A stretch of 16,698 bases of DNA from Brevundimonas sp. UBA4609 (GCA_002386585.1 DGIZ01000023.1:439-17136); one strand, 5' to 3'; counted from the first letter of the stretch, positions 1 through 8,598 are shown. The notes: generated from the letters alone by a model not told the origin. Numbers and translations: made by a program.

Positions 1-1556
1 GTGAACTTCACCGCATTGGAGACCAGGTTGGTCAGCACCTGTTTCAGGCGGACGACGTCGCCCTGAATCCAGACCCGAGCCTCGGGAGCGACCTCGACCA
101 AGAACTGCAGCCCCTTGTCCCGCGCGGCGGCGGCGTAGAGCAGGGCGGCTTCTTCCACCGTGCGCGCCAGGTCCAGAGGCTCGTCGTTCAGCTCCAGCCG
201 CCCGGACTCGACGCGCGCCAGATCCAGGATGTCGCTGAGCAGGGTCTGGAGGGTGCGGCTGGAGGAGTGGATCAACTCCAGCATGTCCTGCTGCTGCGGA
301 GACAGTTCGGTGCGGGCCAGGGCCTGGGCCACGCCGATGACGCCGTTGAGCGGAGTGCGGATCTCGTGGCTCATATTGGCCAGGAAGCGGCTCTTGGCGC
401 GGTTGGCGGCGTTGGCGGCGTCGCGCGCCTCGGCCAGGGCGTCGGCGTTGCGTTTCAGGTCGCTGATGTCGGAACAGACGGTGACGGCGCCGCCGCCGAC
501 GGTGGGGCGGTCCTGGACGCGCAGCCAGCGGCCGGCCACCTGCAGTTCTCGCGGTTCTATGGGCGTGCGATGGCTGGCCAGTCGCTGCGTGATCCACGCT
601 TCTTCGCGACCGACAGCGTCCTGATAGACCCCGGCCTTCAGGCCGACCTGCAGGATTTCGCGGAAGGTGACGCCAGGGCGCAGCACCGGGGCGAGATGGG
701 GGTGAATTTCGCCGTACTGCCTGTTCCACAGGATCAGGCGGTCATCGGCGTCATAGACGCCGACGCCGTCGGGCATGGCCTGGACCGCTTCCAGCAACTG
801 ACCCAGGACGCTGCGACGCGACCACCAGATCATGCCGGTGAAGAAGGCGCCCACGCTCAGGGTCAGGGCCACGCCCAGGGCGACCCACAGAGTGACGGCG
901 GCGACGCCGGCGCCCTGGGCTAGAAGCACGCCCGGCGCGGGAGCCAGGCTGACGGCGGTCATGGAGATGAAGTGAAGCCAGGCGACGGCGCCGGCCGACA
1001 GGGCCGTGGCGACGGCCAGGCTCAGCCGCTTGTTCATCTCCGGCAGCAGGGCGACCGCGCCGAACAGGACGAAGGCGCCCGTCACGGCCATGGCGACGCG
1101 TGGCGCGTTCCAGGTCAGGATCGCTCCGGACAGGCGCATGGCGTCCATGCCTACGAAGTGCATGGCCGCGACACCGGCCGTCACCACGGCGGCGGCGGCC
1201 AATCCCGAGCGGCGGCGCCAGCGGCCTTCGGTCGCCCCGGCCAGGTGCAACTGCATGGCGATCCAGAAGGCGGCCGTGACGATCACCAGCGACAGGAAGG
1301 TCTGCAGCGGGTCGTAGCGGATATCCGTTCCGGCGTCGTAGGCCAGCATGGCGATGAAGTGGGTGATCCAGACGCCCAGTCCGCCCACCAGCGGCGCCGA
1401 CAGGGTGTAGGTTCGGCGCGCTCGCGGCGACAGGTGGCGCGCGCGTTCGGACAGAAGCAGGGCGATGCCGATGCTGAAGACGCAGGCCAGCAGGGCGAAG
1501 GAGGCGATCCGCCAATCGTGGCGCTCGACCAGGCAGCTCAGGACGCCCCCCATCAT
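1..1556 (-). CDS. MHYT-PAS sensor histidine kinase (3' end cut by window)
   Basis: Membrane-bound sensor histidine kinase; 518 codons are visible and the C-terminus lies off the window. The N-terminal ~240 residues are strongly hydrophobic and carry three MHYT-type motifs, THFIAM (His66), MHFVGM (His133) and LHFISM (His195). MHYT domains are proposed to bind a metal and sense a diatomic gas such as O2, CO or NO; the ligand here is unknown. A PAS domain follows (about 255-375), then HisKA with the H-box SHEIRTPLNG (phospho-acceptor His397), and the ATPase N-box LTNLVSNAVKF at the very edge. HEIRTPLNG is the form common in hybrid kinases, so a receiver domain may follow outside the window. Two tandem ATGs (1556 and 1553) follow a GGAG at 1561-1564; I chose the first, but the second has the more usual spacing. 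It is divergent from phoR across about 150 bp. Family is sure; signal and partner are not. Confidence 0.93.
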   Translation of the reverse strand, partial: MMGGVLSCLVERHDWRIASFALLACVFSIGIALLLSERARHLSPRARRTYTLSAPLVGGLGVWITHFIAMLAYDAGTDIRYDPLQTFLSLVIVTAAFWIAMQLHLAGATEGRWRRRSGLAAAAVVTAGVAAMHFVGMDAMRLSGAILTWNAPRVAMAVTGAFVLFGAVALLPEMNKRLSLAVATALSAGAVAWLHFISMTAVSLAPAPGVLLAQGAGVAAVTLWVALGVALTLSVGAFFTGMIWWSRRSVLGQLLEAVQAMPDGVGVYDADDRLILWNRQYGEIHPHLAPVLRPGVTFREILQVGLKAGVYQDAVGREEAWITQRLASHRTPIEPRELQVAGRWLRVQDRPTVGGGAVTVCSDISDLKRNADALAEARDAANAANRAKSRFLANMSHEIRTPLNGVIGVAQALARTELSPQQQDMLELIHSSSRTLQTLLSDILDLARVESGRLELNDEPLDLARTVEEAALLYAAAARDKGLQFLVEVAPEARVWIQGDVVRLKQVLTNLVSNAVKF

Positions 1557-1705
1557 GATGCTCCGCCCGCCTCCTGAATTGTTCCGCCGTAAATCCGTGA
1601 AGAAACCAAGCTACACATCCGCTGGCGTCGAACCGGCCGACTCAGCGGGCTGTCGACGGACCAGACTAGGTCGCGCTGCTGAACAATGAGATAACGCCGG
1701 TCGAA

Positions 1706-3103
1706 ATGCCTTACGATCACTCTCCGTCCCCTGTCGCTCCCACCGCTTCGTCCCGGCTGTGGACGGCCGGCGCCAGCGGCGGCGTGGCCATCCTGGTGAT
1801 GGCCGTCCTGGCGGTGATGAAGCCGGAGCTGGCCGGGTGGCTGGCGGCCGGGGCCGTGGCGGTCGCGCTGGCGACCTGGCTGGTGAACCGAAATCCGCCC
1901 GCAGCCGCCGATGAGATGGAGTTCGATCAGGGAGCGGTCGATCTGGGGCCTGACGCCGCCCTGCTGGGCGATGTGTTCGAGGCGCTGGACGACCCCCTGC
2001 TGATCGTCAGCGGCGGGGAGGCGGACGACATCGCCGGGCGGCGCATCGCCCTGGCCAATGCGGCGGCGCGCGATCTGTTCAGGCTGAACGGGGCGGGCGG
2101 AGGGCTGCTGGTCTCGGTGCTGCGTGAGCCGCGCGTGCTGGAGGCGGTGGACGAAGCCCTGTTCGGCGCCGTCGGGACCGAGGTCGACTATGTCGGGGGG
2201 GGCGTTCAGGAGCGGCATTGGCGGGCCTTCGTCCGGCCCTTGCCCGCGCGGGAGAATTCGAACTGGGGCGGCGGGGCGCTGGCCCTGCTGGCGCTGCGCG
2301 ACGAGACGGACGTGCGTCGCATGGAGAAGATGCGGGTCGACTTCCTGGCCAACGCCAGCCACGAACTGCGCACGCCGCTGGCCTCACTGTCGGGCTTCAT
2401 CGAGACGCTGAAGGGCCACGCCAGGGACGATCCCAAGGCGCGCGACAAATTCCTCGACATCATGGCGGTTCAGGCGGACCGGATGCGGCGTCTGGTGGCC
2501 GATCTTCTGTCGCTGAGCCGGATCGAGCTGAACGAGCACATCGCGCCCCTGGGCCGGGTCAATCTGGCGCGGGCGACGGCGGATGTGGTCGATGCGGTCA
2601 GCGTCATCTCGCGCGAGCGGCAGGTGACGATCCATGCTGAGCTGCCGCACGGCGGCGCGGCTGTGACGGGCGACCGGGACGAGATCGCCCAGGTGGTGCA
2701 GAACCTGATCGACAACGCGCTGAAATACTCCAGCGCGGGCGGGACCATCGAGGTCGGCATCGAGATCGACCGCACGCTGGACGAGGCCATGGCGGCGCGG
2801 ATGGCTGAGGGCAACCGTCTGTCCCTGGCCACGCCGGATCGCGAGACGGGCCAGCGCTACGCCGTCGTCACCGTGCGCGACCACGGGCCGGGCATGGCGC
2901 GCGAGCACCTGCCGCGCCTGACCGAACGCTTCTATCGCGTCGAGGGCCAGAAGAGCGGCGAGCGGCAGGGCACGGGCCTGGGGCTCGCCATCGTCCGTCA
3001 CATCATCATCCGTCACCGGGGCGGCCTGTCGGTGGACAGCGCGCCGGGTTGCGGGGCGATCTTCGCGGCCTGCTTTCCCCTGGCCCCGGCGCCGGACGCC
3101 TGA
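1706..3103 (+). CDS. phoR: Phosphate regulon sensor histidine kinase PhoR
   Basis: Inner-membrane kinase, 465 residues, that phosphorylates PhoB under phosphate limitation. Two adjacent TM segments (about 22-38 and 42-60) leave almost no periplasmic loop. As in E. coli PhoR, it should therefore sense through the transporter and PhoU rather than bind phosphate itself. A PAS-like region covers about 85-205. The H-box SHELRTPLASL gives phospho-acceptor His219. The ATPase domain shows the N-box QNLIDNALKY (332-341), the G1 box DHGPGMA and the G2 box GTGLGLAIV (from Gly422). The ATG at 1706 is the first usable start; its ribosome-binding site is weak. Position at the head of a pstCAB-phoU-phoB cluster makes the PhoR assignment much stronger than the domains alone would. 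I see no clear Pho box before it, so it may be expressed constitutively or from another promoter. Confidence 0.94.
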   Translation: MPYDHSPSPVAPTASSRLWTAGASGGVAILVMAVLAVMKPELAGWLAAGAVAVALATWLVNRNPPAAADEMEFDQGAVDLGPDAALLGDVFEALDDPLLIVSGGEADDIAGRRIALANAAARDLFRLNGAGGGLLVSVLREPRVLEAVDEALFGAVGTEVDYVGGGVQERHWRAFVRPLPARENSNWGGGALALLALRDETDVRRMEKMRVDFLANASHELRTPLASLSGFIETLKGHARDDPKARDKFLDIMAVQADRMRRLVADLLSLSRIELNEHIAPLGRVNLARATADVVDAVSVISRERQVTIHAELPHGGAAVTGDRDEIAQVVQNLIDNALKYSSAGGTIEVGIEIDRTLDEAMAARMAEGNRLSLATPDRETGQRYAVVTVRDHGPGMAREHLPRLTERFYRVEGQKSGERQGTGLGLAIVRHIIIRHRGGLSVDSAPGCGAIFAACFPLAPAPDA

Positions 3104-3164
3104 GCTCCGGGTTCTGAATGATCGTCATGGGCCCGCGACATTGCGGACGGGCGTCGTAACAGAA

Positions 3165-3182
3165 CTGTCATCCAGCCGTCTT
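3165..3182 (+). promoter_or_regulatory. Putative Pho box (PhoB site) upstream of pstC
   Basis: Two 7-bp direct repeats, CTGTCAT (3165-3171) and CCGTCTT (3176-3182), are separated by CCAG, giving the 11-bp period of PhoB half-sites. The first repeat is a perfect match to the known CTGTCAT half-site and the second is degenerate (5 of 7). A -10-like ACGTAT lies at 3192-3197, about 10 bp downstream, which is the usual geometry of PhoB-activated promoters where the box replaces the -35. The site lies 85 bp before the pstC start and after the phoR stop. PhoB phosphorylated by PhoR would thus induce pstCAB-phoU-phoB, including phoB itself. Confidence 0.68.
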
Positions 3183-3266
3183 AATCCGCTGACGTATCGC
3201 AGGCAGTTTCCCGGCCGGAACGCACCGAGCCTGGCGCGTTGCTGATTCCTGCGCTGATCGGACCGG

Positions 3267-4697
3267 ATGATCTGGATTTTCCTGCTGCTGCTGATCGCCT
3301 TCGCCGTCCTGGCCTATGTGGCCGGGCGGGCCTTGGCCGTTCGTCGGAGCCGAGGCGCGAAGTCGCATTCGCGTCCCGGCCAACACGGGCTCTACGCCCT
3401 CAGCTGGGTCGGAGCGCCGGCCCTGGCCATGCTGATCGCCGCCTCGGTCTTTTCGACCTCGATCGAGCAGCAGATGATGCGGGCGGGGGCGCCTGACAGC
3501 GTCGCCCAGCTGGAGCCGTTCCGCCGCGAGGCCTTCTTCGCCGACGCCCGCCTGGTCGGGGCGGGGCAGGAGGCGCGTCAGATCTGGCCCGCCCCCTACG
3601 CCGAGGACCTGCCGGCCGAGGGCCGCCGCGCCCACCGCATCGCCGCGACCCTGAACTGGGGCGGGGGCGTCGCCGCCCTGATCGCCGCCGTGCTGGGCGG
3701 CCTGTTCGTCTTCACCCGCATCCGTCCCGACCTGCGCGCGCGCAACAAGGTCGAGGGCTGGATCACCGGCGTGCTGTTCGCCTGTTCGGCGGTGGCGGTG
3801 CTGACCACGCTGGGCATCATCTTCTCCCTGGTCATCGACTCCTTGCGCTTCTTCAGCATGGTGCCGATCACCGAGTTCCTGTTCGGAACCAAGTGGAGCC
3901 CGCAGATCGCCATTCGCGCCGATCAGGTCGGGTCGTCGGGCGCCTTCGGAGCCGTGCCCCTGTTCGCGGGCACCTTCCTGATCATGGCCATCGCCATGGC
4001 GGTAGCGGCCCCCATCGGCCTGTTCTCGGCCGTCTATCTGTCGGAGTATTCGGGCAAGAAGACCCGCGCCATGGTCAAGCCGGCGCTGGAGGTCCTGGCC
4101 GGGGTGCCGACCGTGGTCTACGGCTTCTTCGCCGCCCTGACGGTGGGGCCGGCGCTGCGCGTCTTCTTCAACGGCATCGGCGACATGCTGATCGGCGGGC
4201 CGCTGAACGGCCTGGGGATTTACCTGTCCCTGGTGCAGAACCAGATGGCTCTGGTGGCGGGCGCGGTCATGGGGATCATGCTGATTCCCTTCGTCAGCTC
4301 CCTGTCGGACGACATTCTGAACGCCGTGCCGCAATCGTTGCGCGACGGCTCCTACGCCATGGGCGCCACCAAGTCCGAGACGATCAAGAAGGTGCTGCTG
4401 CCGGCCGCCCTGCCGGGTGTGGCCGGGGCCCTGCTGCTGGCCGTGTCGCGTGCCATCGGCGAGACCATGATCGTGACCATGGCGGCCGGCCTGGCCGCCA
4501 AGCTGACCCTGAACCCGCTGGAGACGGTCACGACCGTCACGGTGCAGATCGTCACCCTGCTGACCGGCGACCAGGAGTTCAACAGCCCCAAGACCCTGGC
4601 CGCCTTCGGCCTGGGGCTGACCCTGTTCGTCGTCACCCTGCTGCTCAACATCGTCGCCATGCGCATCGTGCAAGCCTATCGGGAACAGTATGACTGA
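3267..4697 (+). CDS. pstC: Phosphate ABC transporter permease PstC
   Basis: Integral membrane subunit of the high-affinity phosphate importer, 476 residues against about 320 in E. coli. The permease core is C-terminal, starting near GSSGAFGAVPLFAGT. It contains the SAVYLSEY motif, the VPTVVYGFF segment, and a cytoplasmic EAA loop around residues 363-385 (YAMGATKSETIKKVLLPAAL) that docks on PstB, followed by SRAIGETM. The N-terminal ~150 residues are an extension with three extra predicted TM segments (2-20, 42-62, 132-150) and a soluble loop of about 70 residues between the second and third. Similar long forms are known to me in Alphaproteobacteria. The ATG at 3267 gives a hydrophobic start. 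Its last 8 bp overlap pstA, indicating translational coupling. Confidence 0.95.
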   Translation: MIWIFLLLLIAFAVLAYVAGRALAVRRSRGAKSHSRPGQHGLYALSWVGAPALAMLIAASVFSTSIEQQMMRAGAPDSVAQLEPFRREAFFADARLVGAGQEARQIWPAPYAEDLPAEGRRAHRIAATLNWGGGVAALIAAVLGGLFVFTRIRPDLRARNKVEGWITGVLFACSAVAVLTTLGIIFSLVIDSLRFFSMVPITEFLFGTKWSPQIAIRADQVGSSGAFGAVPLFAGTFLIMAIAMAVAAPIGLFSAVYLSEYSGKKTRAMVKPALEVLAGVPTVVYGFFAALTVGPALRVFFNGIGDMLIGGPLNGLGIYLSLVQNQMALVAGAVMGIMLIPFVSSLSDDILNAVPQSLRDGSYAMGATKSETIKKVLLPAALPGVAGALLLAVSRAIGETMIVTMAAGLAAKLTLNPLETVTTVTVQIVTLLTGDQEFNSPKTLAAFGLGLTLFVVTLLLNIVAMRIVQAYREQYD

Positions 4698-6000
4698 CGC
4701 CGCCCAGAACTTGACCGAGCAGGGCACGACCGGCGTCAGCCCGCGCACCCAGCGCCTGAAGGCCCGCCTGCGCGCCCGCTATGCGCGCGAGACCCGCTTC
4801 CGCTGGTACGGCCGCGCGGCCATCGGCGTGGCCCTGGCCTTCCTGGTGATCCTGCTCGGCAGCATCATCACCCAGGGGTACACCGCCTTCTACGCCCACA
4901 CCGTGACCCTGCCGGTCTATATGGACCCGGCGCGGATCGACCGTTCCTATCCGCAGGGCGCCAATTTCGAACAGATCGTCGCCGAACAGCAGATTCGCCG
5001 CCTAAGCGTCCAGGATGATGAACAGGGGACCAAGGCCTCGGCCATGAAGGCCCTGCTGTCCTCGGAGCTGAAGTTCCAGGCCGCCAAGATGATCGCGCGC
5101 CAGCCCGGCCTGCTGGGCCAGACCGTGCCGGTCGCCGCCCCCCTGTCCGACGACGCCGAGATGTATCTGAAGGGCAAGATCACCCGCGATCAGCCCGAGG
5201 ACCAGCGCCGCGTCTCCAATGCGCAGATGGACTGGCTGGACCGGATGAAGGCCTCGGGCGCGGTGCGGGCCCACTTCAACGCGGCCCTGTTCACCAAGGG
5301 CGACTCGACCCAGCCGGAACTGGCGGGCCTGCTGGGCGCCGTGGTCGGTTCGGCCCTGATGCTGATGGTGACGGCCCTGATCGCCATCCCGGTCGGCGTC
5401 GGCGCCGCCGTGTGGCTGGAGGAATACTCGCCGCGCAACCGCATCACGGCGATCATCGAGGTCAACATCAACAACCTGGCCGCCGTGCCGTCCATCGTCT
5501 ACGGCCTTCTGGGTCTGGCGCTGTTCATCAACTTCATGCACCTGCCGCGCGCCAGTCCGCTGGTCGGGGGCCTGGTGCTGGCGCTGATGGCCCTGCCGAC
5601 CATCATCATCGCCACCCGGTCGTCGCTGAAGGCGGTGCCGCCCTCGATCCGCGAGGCGGCCCTGGCCATGGGCGCCAGCCGCACCCAGACAGTGTTCGGC
5701 CACGTCCTGCCGCTGGCCATGCCCGGCGTGATGACCGGCGCCATCATCTCCATGGCCCACGCCCTGGGCGAGACGGCGCCGCTGCTGCTGATCGGCATGA
5801 TCAGCTTCGTGCCGGGCGTCCCGCACGCCATCGACGAACCCGTCGGCGCCCTGCCGTCGCTGATCTACATCTGGGAGAACGCGTCCGAGCGCGCCTTCCA
5901 CGAACGGACGGCGGCCGCCATCCTTGTCCTTCTCGCCTTCATGATCGTCATGAACGCCGCCGCAGTCCTGCTGCGCCGTCGCTTCGAACGCCGGTGGTAA
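4690..6000 (+). CDS. pstA: Phosphate ABC transporter permease PstA
   Basis: Second membrane subunit of the phosphate importer, 436 residues against about 296 in E. coli. The N-terminus matches the DUF3333-type extension of long PstA proteins: a basic cytoplasmic stretch ([20 protein letters not shown], 22-41) and TM1 (about 42-62). A long non-membrane loop of about 150 residues (63-212) then precedes the permease core. The core shows [22 protein letters not shown], and an EAA loop [15 protein letters not shown] beginning at Glu322, followed by [11 protein letters not shown], which is typical of PstA. The start lies inside pstC (8-bp overlap, ATGACTGA), so translation is probably coupled. pstB begins 5 bp after the stop. 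Confidence 0.95.
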   Translation: MTDAAQNLTEQGTTGVSPRTQRLKARLRARYARETRFRWYGRAAIGVALAFLVILLGSIITQGYTAFYAHTVTLPVYMDPARIDRSYPQGANFEQIVAEQQIRRLSVQDDEQGTKASAMKALLSSELKFQAAKMIARQPGLLGQTVPVAAPLSDDAEMYLKGKITRDQPEDQRRVSNAQMDWLDRMKASGAVRAHFNAALFTKGDSTQPELAGLLGAVVGSALMLMVTALIAIPVGVGAAVWLEEYSPRNRITAIIEVNINNLAAVPSIVYGLLGLALFINFMHLPRASPLVGGLVLALMALPTIIIATRSSLKAVPPSIREAALAMGASRTQTVFGHVLPLAMPGVMTGAIISMAHALGETAPLLLIGMISFVPGVPHAIDEPVGALPSLIYIWENASERAFHERTAAAILVLLAFMIVMNAAAVLLRRRFERRW

Positions 6001-6005
6001 ATCCT

Positions 6006-6875
6006 ATGAAGTCCCGCATCTTCCGCGCTCCCGAAGGCTCGTCGACCGGCGGCGCCTCCGAGGCCGCCACCCTGTCGACCGCCCCGGCCGTCGGTGCCCA
6101 CGCCTCGGCGCCGCTGGGTCCGATCAAGATCGCCGCGCGCGACGTCAGCGTTTTTTACGGCGAGAAGCAGGCCCTGTTCGACGTCTCGCTGGAGATTCCG
6201 GACAAGACGGTGACGGCGCTGATCGGCCCGTCGGGTTGCGGCAAGTCGACCTTCCTGCGGACGATGAACCGCATGAACGACACCATCCCCGGCACCCGCG
6301 TGACCGGCCGGATCGAGATGGACGGCGAGGACATCAACGATCGCAAGATCGACCCGGTGCTGCTGCGCGCCCAGGTCGGCATGGTGTTCCAGAAGCCGAA
6401 CCCCTTCCCCAAGTCCATCTATGAGAACGTGGCCTATGGGCCCAAGATCCACGGCCTGGCCTCGACCAAGGGCGAAATGGACGAGATCGTCCAGAAGTCG
6501 CTGAAGCGCGCCGGCCTGTGGGACGAGGTCGCCGACCGTCTGCACTCGCCGGGCACGGGTCTGTCGGGCGGCCAGCAGCAGCGTCTGGTCATCGCTCGCG
6601 CCATTGCGGTCGAGCCGGAAGTCATCCTGATGGACGAGCCCTGCTCGGCGCTGGACCCGATCGCCACGGCCAAGATCGAGGAGCTGATCGACGAACTGCG
6701 CGAGCGCTACTGCATCGTCATCGTCACCCACTCGATGGCGCAGGCGGCCCGCGTGTCGCAGCGCACGGCCTTCTTCCACATGGGTAAGCTGGTCGAGACC
6801 GGCGACACCGAAGAGATCTTCACCAATCCGCGCGAACGGCGCACCCTCGACTACATCACCGGCCGCTTCGGCTGA
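6006..6875 (+). CDS. pstB: Phosphate ABC transporter ATP-binding protein PstB
   Basis: Cytoplasmic ATPase that powers phosphate import and, with PhoU, passes transporter state to PhoR. It has 289 residues. Walker A is GPSGCGKST (74-82), the Q-loop lies in [16 protein letters not shown], the ABC signature is LSGGQQQR (186-193), Walker B is [13 protein letters not shown] with Asp210-Glu211, and the H-loop His is in [22 protein letters not shown] is diagnostic of PstB among ABC ATPases. The first ~38 residues are a low-complexity Ala/Ser/Gly/Pro leader, absent from E. coli PstB, before the ABC domain begins at [13 protein letters not shown]. The frame is open far upstream inside pstA, but the ATG at 6006, just after the pstA stop, is the sensible start. 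phoU follows after 10 bp. Confidence 0.96.
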   Translation: MKSRIFRAPEGSSTGGASEAATLSTAPAVGAHASAPLGPIKIAARDVSVFYGEKQALFDVSLEIPDKTVTALIGPSGCGKSTFLRTMNRMNDTIPGTRVTGRIEMDGEDINDRKIDPVLLRAQVGMVFQKPNPFPKSIYENVAYGPKIHGLASTKGEMDEIVQKSLKRAGLWDEVADRLHSPGTGLSGGQQQRLVIARAIAVEPEVILMDEPCSALDPIATAKIEELIDELRERYCIVIVTHSMAQAARVSQRTAFFHMGKLVETGDTEEIFTNPRERRTLDYITGRFG

Positions 6876-6885
6876 GGACGCGACG

Positions 6886-7632
6886 ATGAACCAGCATACG
6901 GTCAAGGCTTACGGCGACGAACTGAACCAGTTGACGGCCGAGGTAGTCCGCATGGGCGGTCTGGCCGAGGCCCAGGTGGCGGACGCCATCGAATCCGTCG
7001 CCCGCCGGGATGTGGCGCTGGCCAAGGCGGTGGTCGAGCGCGACAACCGCCTGGACGCCCTGCATCGCGACATCGAGAAGAAGGCGATCCGCCTGATCGC
7101 CCTGCGCCAGCCGGTCGCCAGCGACCTGCGCCGGACGCTGGGAGCCATGAAGCTGGCGTCGGACCTGGAGCGGACCGGCGACCTGGCCAAGAACATCGCC
7201 AAGCGGGCGCTGATCCTGGCCGAGGCCGAGCCCATGCAGCCCCTGACCCGCTCGATCGAGCGGATGGGGCGGCTGGTGTCGAACCGTCTGCGCGACGTGC
7301 TGGACGCCTATACGGCCTCTGAGATCGAACGCGCACTGTCGGTCTGGCAGACCGATGACGAGGTGGACGAGCACTACAACGCCCTGTTCCGCGAACTGCT
7401 CACCTATATGATGGGCGACCCGCGCACGATCACGGCCTGCACCCACCTGCTGTTCATGGCCAAGAACCTGGAGCGGATCGGCGACCACGCGACCAACATC
7501 GCCGAGACGGTCCACTATGAGATCACTGGCGAGGAAATGCTGGGCGAGCGGCCGAAGGCCGTGCCCGGTCCCGGCGAAGAGCCGACGCCTACCCCGCACC
7601 TGTCCGCGTCTCCCGACGCGGCGGACGACTGA
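6886..7632 (+). CDS. phoU: Phosphate-signalling regulator PhoU
   Basis: Cytoplasmic helical protein, 248 residues, that keeps PhoR from activating PhoB when phosphate is plentiful and also limits Pst activity. It has the two-repeat PhoU fold. Each repeat carries the conserved metal-binding motif: ERTGDLAKNIAKRA (95-108) and LERIGDHATNIAE (195-207). The last ~25 residues are Pro/Glu/Ser-rich and look disordered, beyond the usual PhoU core. A GAGGACG stretch just before the ATG serves as ribosome-binding site. It sits between pstB and phoB, matching its role as the link between transporter and two-component system. In Caulobacter, loss of phoU is reported to be poorly tolerated; whether that holds here is unknown. 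Confidence 0.96.
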   Translation: MNQHTVKAYGDELNQLTAEVVRMGGLAEAQVADAIESVARRDVALAKAVVERDNRLDALHRDIEKKAIRLIALRQPVASDLRRTLGAMKLASDLERTGDLAKNIAKRALILAEAEPMQPLTRSIERMGRLVSNRLRDVLDAYTASEIERALSVWQTDDEVDEHYNALFRELLTYMMGDPRTITACTHLLFMAKNLERIGDHATNIAETVHYEITGEEMLGERPKAVPGPGEEPTPTPHLSASPDAADD

Positions 7633-7676
7633 CACCCCTACATCGCTGACGACTTCGACGAACCGGAGAGGCTGAC

Positions 7677-8366
7677 GTGCAACCCTATATCCTGGTGATG
7701 GAAGACGAGGACGCCCTGGCCACCCTGCTTCAGTATAATCTGGAGAAGGAAGGCTATGACGTGGCCGTCGCCTCTGACGGCGAGGAAGGGATGCTGCAGG
7801 TCGACGAGCGCACGCCCGACCTGATCCTGCTAGACTGGATGCTGCCCAAGCTGTCGGGCATCGAGGTCTGCCGCCGCATCCGCGGTCGGGCCGAGACGCG
7901 CAATCTGCCGATCATCATGCTGACCGCGCGCGGCGAGGAGACGGACCGCGTGCGCGGCCTGGACACCGGCGCCGACGACTATATGACCAAGCCCTTCTCG
8001 ATGACGGAACTGACCGCGCGCATCCGCGCCGTGCTGCGCCGCATCCGCCCGGGTCTGGCCGACGACCGGGTCAACCACGCCGACATCATCATGGACCGCG
8101 TCGCCCACCGCGTCAGCCGCGCGGGCAAGGAGGTGCACCTGGGCCCGACCGAGTTCCGCCTGCTGGACCACTTCCTGAAGCATCCGGGCCGGGTGTTCAG
8201 CCGTGAGCAGCTTCTGGACGCGGTCTGGGGCTCGGACGTCTATGTCGAGGCCCGCACGGTGGACGTCCACGTCGGCCGCCTGCGCAAGGCGCTGAACGTC
8301 GAAGGCACGGTCAACCCGATCCGCACCGTGCGCTCGGCGGGCTATTCGCTGGACCTGAATAACTAG
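7677..8366 (+). CDS. phoB: Phosphate regulon response regulator PhoB
   Basis: OmpR/PhoB-family transcription factor, 229 residues. The receiver domain (about 4-118) has the acidic pair Glu9-Asp10, phospho-acceptor Asp53 in LLDWMLP, Thr in MLTARGEE, and Lys in MTKPFS. The C-terminal winged-helix domain (about 130-226) includes LGPTEFRLLDHFLKHPGRVF and a recognition helix region ARTVDVHVGRLRKAL, both typical of PhoB. It starts with GTG at 7677, supported by GGAG at 7665-7668 with 8 nt spacing. A 44-bp gap separates it from phoU with no terminator, so it is probably the last gene of the pst operon. It would then be autoregulated through the Pho box before pstC. A hairpin-rich repeat element begins 2 bp after its stop. 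Confidence 0.96.
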   Translation: MQPYILVMEDEDALATLLQYNLEKEGYDVAVASDGEEGMLQVDERTPDLILLDWMLPKLSGIEVCRRIRGRAETRNLPIIMLTARGEETDRVRGLDTGADDYMTKPFSMTELTARIRAVLRRIRPGLADDRVNHADIIMDRVAHRVSRAGKEVHLGPTEFRLLDHFLKHPGRVFSREQLLDAVWGSDVYVEARTVDVHVGRLRKALNVEGTVNPIRTVRSAGYSLDLNN

Positions 8367-8368
8367 AC

Positions 8369-8517
8369 CCTTCTCCCCTCGGGGGAGAAGGTGGGCGCCG
8401 GAGGCGCTCGGATGAGGGGGACGTGTCCGTGCGCGTGACGCCAACCGTCCGTTCGCTTCCGCCCGCCCCCTCATCCGTCATGCTGCGCATGACACCTTCT
8501 CCCCCAAGGGGAGAAGG
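8369..8517. repeat. 149-bp palindromic intergenic repeat element with nested hairpins
   Basis: Two 52-nt arms (8369-8420 and 8466-8517) form an inverted repeat around a 45-nt centre. The outer 25 nt of the arms are complementary with one mismatch and the inner 12 nt (CGGATGAGGGGG and its complement) are perfect. Each outer part is itself a perfect 10-bp hairpin, CCTTCTCCCC/GGGGAGAAGG with a 3-nt loop (8369-8391 and 8495-8517). Between these lie 15-nt segments (8394-8408 and 8478-8492) that differ in sequence, yet each forms its own stem with a 3-nt loop. The element resembles REP or MITE-like repeats seen between genes in Alphaproteobacteria. It may also act as a transcription end for phoB, although there is no T-tract. 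No coding potential is evident, and 8518-8598 holds nothing else I recognise. Confidence 0.85.
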
Positions 8518-8598
8518 AAGCTTAAGTTTTCTTCATCTGCATCCGCAGACCCCTCCGGCCGCCTCTGAACGACGACGTCGCATCGGGGGAGGGAAGTC

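Noticed and set aside
1557..1705. Pho box or other clear operator between the MHYT kinase and phoR
   Set aside because: Only weak CTGTCG-like sequence near 1660 was seen, without a second half-site at 11-bp spacing. I could not support any regulatory site here.
3217..3240. GGAAC...CGTT pair just before pstC as an EcfG promoter
   Set aside because: The spacer is 15 nt, one less than the accepted 16-17, and the Pho box with a -10 nearby explains the region better.
3168..4748. Long open frame (526 codons) on the minus strand opposite pstC
   Set aside because: Its translation is a Gly/Gln/His/Asp-rich shadow without any domain. pstC on the plus strand is certain.
5412..6005. Upstream extension of the pstB frame inside pstA
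   Set aside because: The frame is open but the translation is Arg/His/Pro-rich shadow sequence. The pstB ATG at 6006 gives the expected protein right after the pstA stop.
8410..8517. Direct-repeat or CRISPR-like array in the hairpin region after phoB
   Set aside because: The repeats are inverted, only two units exist, and there are no regular spacers or cas genes.
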